64,000 nt of DNA from Sipunculus nudus (lineage: Eukaryota > Annelida > Sipuncula > Golfingiida > Sipunculidae): the NCBI GenBank assembly GCA_026874595.1, contig JAPPUL010000069.1, forward strand, positions 1,304,001-1,368,000, written 5' to 3'. Positions 63,079-64,000 of the stretch are shown here, piece by piece; positions within the stretch are counted from its first letter, which is position 1, and every line of letters begins with the position of its first letter. The translations under genes were made by a program, and so were the position numbers. Under the pieces are notes generated by a model that was not told the DNA's origin, ran no database searches, and was given only the letters and a program-made list of their open reading frames with translations.

Positions 63079-64000
63079 TTATTTAAGTGTTGGCCACTGG
63101 CCATTTACAAAGTTCCAAATTGTACTATCCCAACCTGTAAAAGGTGTTGTAGTAATTGCACTTTTTTCTATTGCACTTACTCCGTCTGCTGTGTCTTCTG
63201 TAGAAGTGCTAGTAGCAACATTCTTACCCGGATCTGTAATCTTTAGTACATAAGAGGAAGTTATAGTGCCTGTATTAGATCCAACAAAGCGGCCACGACG
63301 TATAGACCCACTTTGAGCCGAACTGCCTGTGATAGTTGTTGCAGTCGAATAGCTATTTTCTACTGTACCAGTATTTCGGCCAATAAATCCCCCTCCATCA
63401 ATAGCGTGAGAGACCTGTTTAAGGTATACTCCAATCCAATTACCTGTTGAATAGCTATTTCTTACCCTGCCACCATTTTCGCCAATGAGGCCTCCTGCAT
63501 GGGCAGATCTACTTAAACTTGTAGCTTTAATCCAATTTGTTGCATAGCTCTTTTCTACTGTGCCTGTACGACTATTTCTGCCAATAAGGCCTCCAGCCGC
63601 AACATAACCTGTTTCGGTGATCTCAACCACTCCCGTTGCATGGCTCTTTTCTACTGTGCCACTATTATGGCCAATAAGACCACCTCCCATATCAATCGGC
63701 TGGGTCTCGGTTGACTTAATATTAACTTCTGAGGAGCAGTTTATTACTTTAGCATCCCTATTGTTCCGGCCAATAAGCCCTCCTAACCTGCCTGCACTGC
63801 CTCCATCATAAGGATTTATATTATGCTGTCCTTTAATATGTACATTCTCTACCTTTCCATAATTTTCACCTGCAAGTACGCCCGCAGATGCTTTTTTAGA
63901 AAGTGTAATATTATTTTCTAGCTTTATATTTAAGTTTTTAACCTCGGCTCCTGCGTTAATAGTTGAAATTAAGCCATTTCCATTAATCGATTTTATTGTA
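63079..64000 (-). CDS. GLUG-repeat lipoprotein C (5' end outside the window)
   Basis: The frame is open without a stop from 63079 to the window edge, at least 306 codons. The visible part starts inside the shared core module (TIKSINGNGLIS, LNIKLENNITLSK, AGVLAGENYGKVENVHI), then has about five GLUG units (LGGLIGRNNRD, GGGLIGHNSG, AGGLIGRNSRTG, AGGLIGENGG, GGFIGRNTG), and ends with the shared C-terminal module GRFVGSNTGTITSSYVLKITDPGKNV...ADGVSAIE...GWDSTIWNF...WPTLK. It is closest to lipoprotein B in the core and C-terminus. The signal peptide and any stalk lie beyond the edge. Confidence 0.8.
   Translation of the reverse strand, partial: TIKSINGNGLISTINAGAEVKNLNIKLENNITLSKKASAGVLAGENYGKVENVHIKGQHNINPYDGGSAGRLGGLIGRNNRDAKVINCSSEVNIKSTETQPIDMGGGLIGHNSGTVEKSHATGVVEITETGYVAAGGLIGRNSRTGTVEKSYATNWIKATSLSRSAHAGGLIGENGGRVRNSYSTGNWIGVYLKQVSHAIDGGGFIGRNTGTVENSYSTATTITGSSAQSGSIRRGRFVGSNTGTITSSYVLKITDPGKNVATSTSTEDTADGVSAIEKSAITTTPFTGWDSTIWNFVNGQWPTLK

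Overview
The window is a low-GC bacterial chromosome segment that reads as a spirochaete. Evidence: two tandem genes for FlaA, the flagellar filament outer-layer protein found in spirochaetes; a class I (archaeal-type) lysyl-tRNA synthetase; a long IleRS of the archaeal/eukaryotic-like type; many lipoproteins with spirochaete-style lipoboxes; and an outer-membrane barrel protein. AUA is a frequent isoleucine codon. The standard genetic code fits throughout. I cannot name the genus. Several amino-acid genes (his, thr, pro, leu) are present, so it does not look like the most reduced host-restricted spirochaetes. No rRNA, tRNA, CRISPR array, insertion sequence or transposase was seen.

Layout. 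1-620: AT-rich, with only the possible tail of a broken or cut gene. 0.6-4.6 kb (+): TPR protein with a C-terminal Mrr-like domain, RseC-like membrane protein, and the two flaA genes behind a candidate sigma-28 promoter. 4.64-4.86 kb: a 13-copy 16-bp repeat that seems to have grown out of a terminator hairpin. 5.1-12.4 kb: valS (+), then gltX and ileS (-). 12.5-17.6 kb: a radical-SAM/DUF2344 fusion protein (-) and two lipoproteins (+), one with a Lys/Glu repeat tract. 17.7-27 kb (-): hisF, hisA, hisH and hisB, thrB, an AddB-like nuclease and a ClC channel. 27-31.5 kb: a possible distant FlaA-like exported protein, a lipoprotein, an exported protein and trxB. 31.8-36.6 kb: a YbbA/YbbP-like ABC exporter, proB and a small conserved protein. 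36.7-43.6 kb: cytochrome b561 with a His/Asp tail, a GldA-GldF-GldG-like ABC system, leuB, and an inverted DUF4340 gene. 43.9-53 kb: phosphotransferase, clpP, clpX, an MCE/MlaD protein, cca/pcnB, an acidic hypothetical, an LptF/G permease and lysK. 53-57 kb: bioF, the outer-membrane barrel protein and a TPR lipoprotein. 57-64 kb (-): an accessory locus of three modular GLUG-repeat lipoproteins.

The most unusual region is 57-64 kb. Three paralogous lipoproteins share a core module, a variable number of GLUG beta-helix repeats and a conserved C-terminal module. Two near-identical ~225-bp direct repeats, each carrying a 14-bp-stem terminator, sit after two of them. One repeat is joined directly to a holA fragment that has lost its first two domains. 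The malate dehydrogenase gene beside it carries a frameshift in its NAD-binding domain. Together these suggest a recently rearranged, recombination-prone surface-lipoprotein locus.

A second theme is frequent short tandem duplication: 16-bp units in a terminator, 15-17-bp units over ribosome-binding sites and start codons, 9-bp and 18-bp in-frame units in lipoproteins, and a GAT run in the cytochrome gene.
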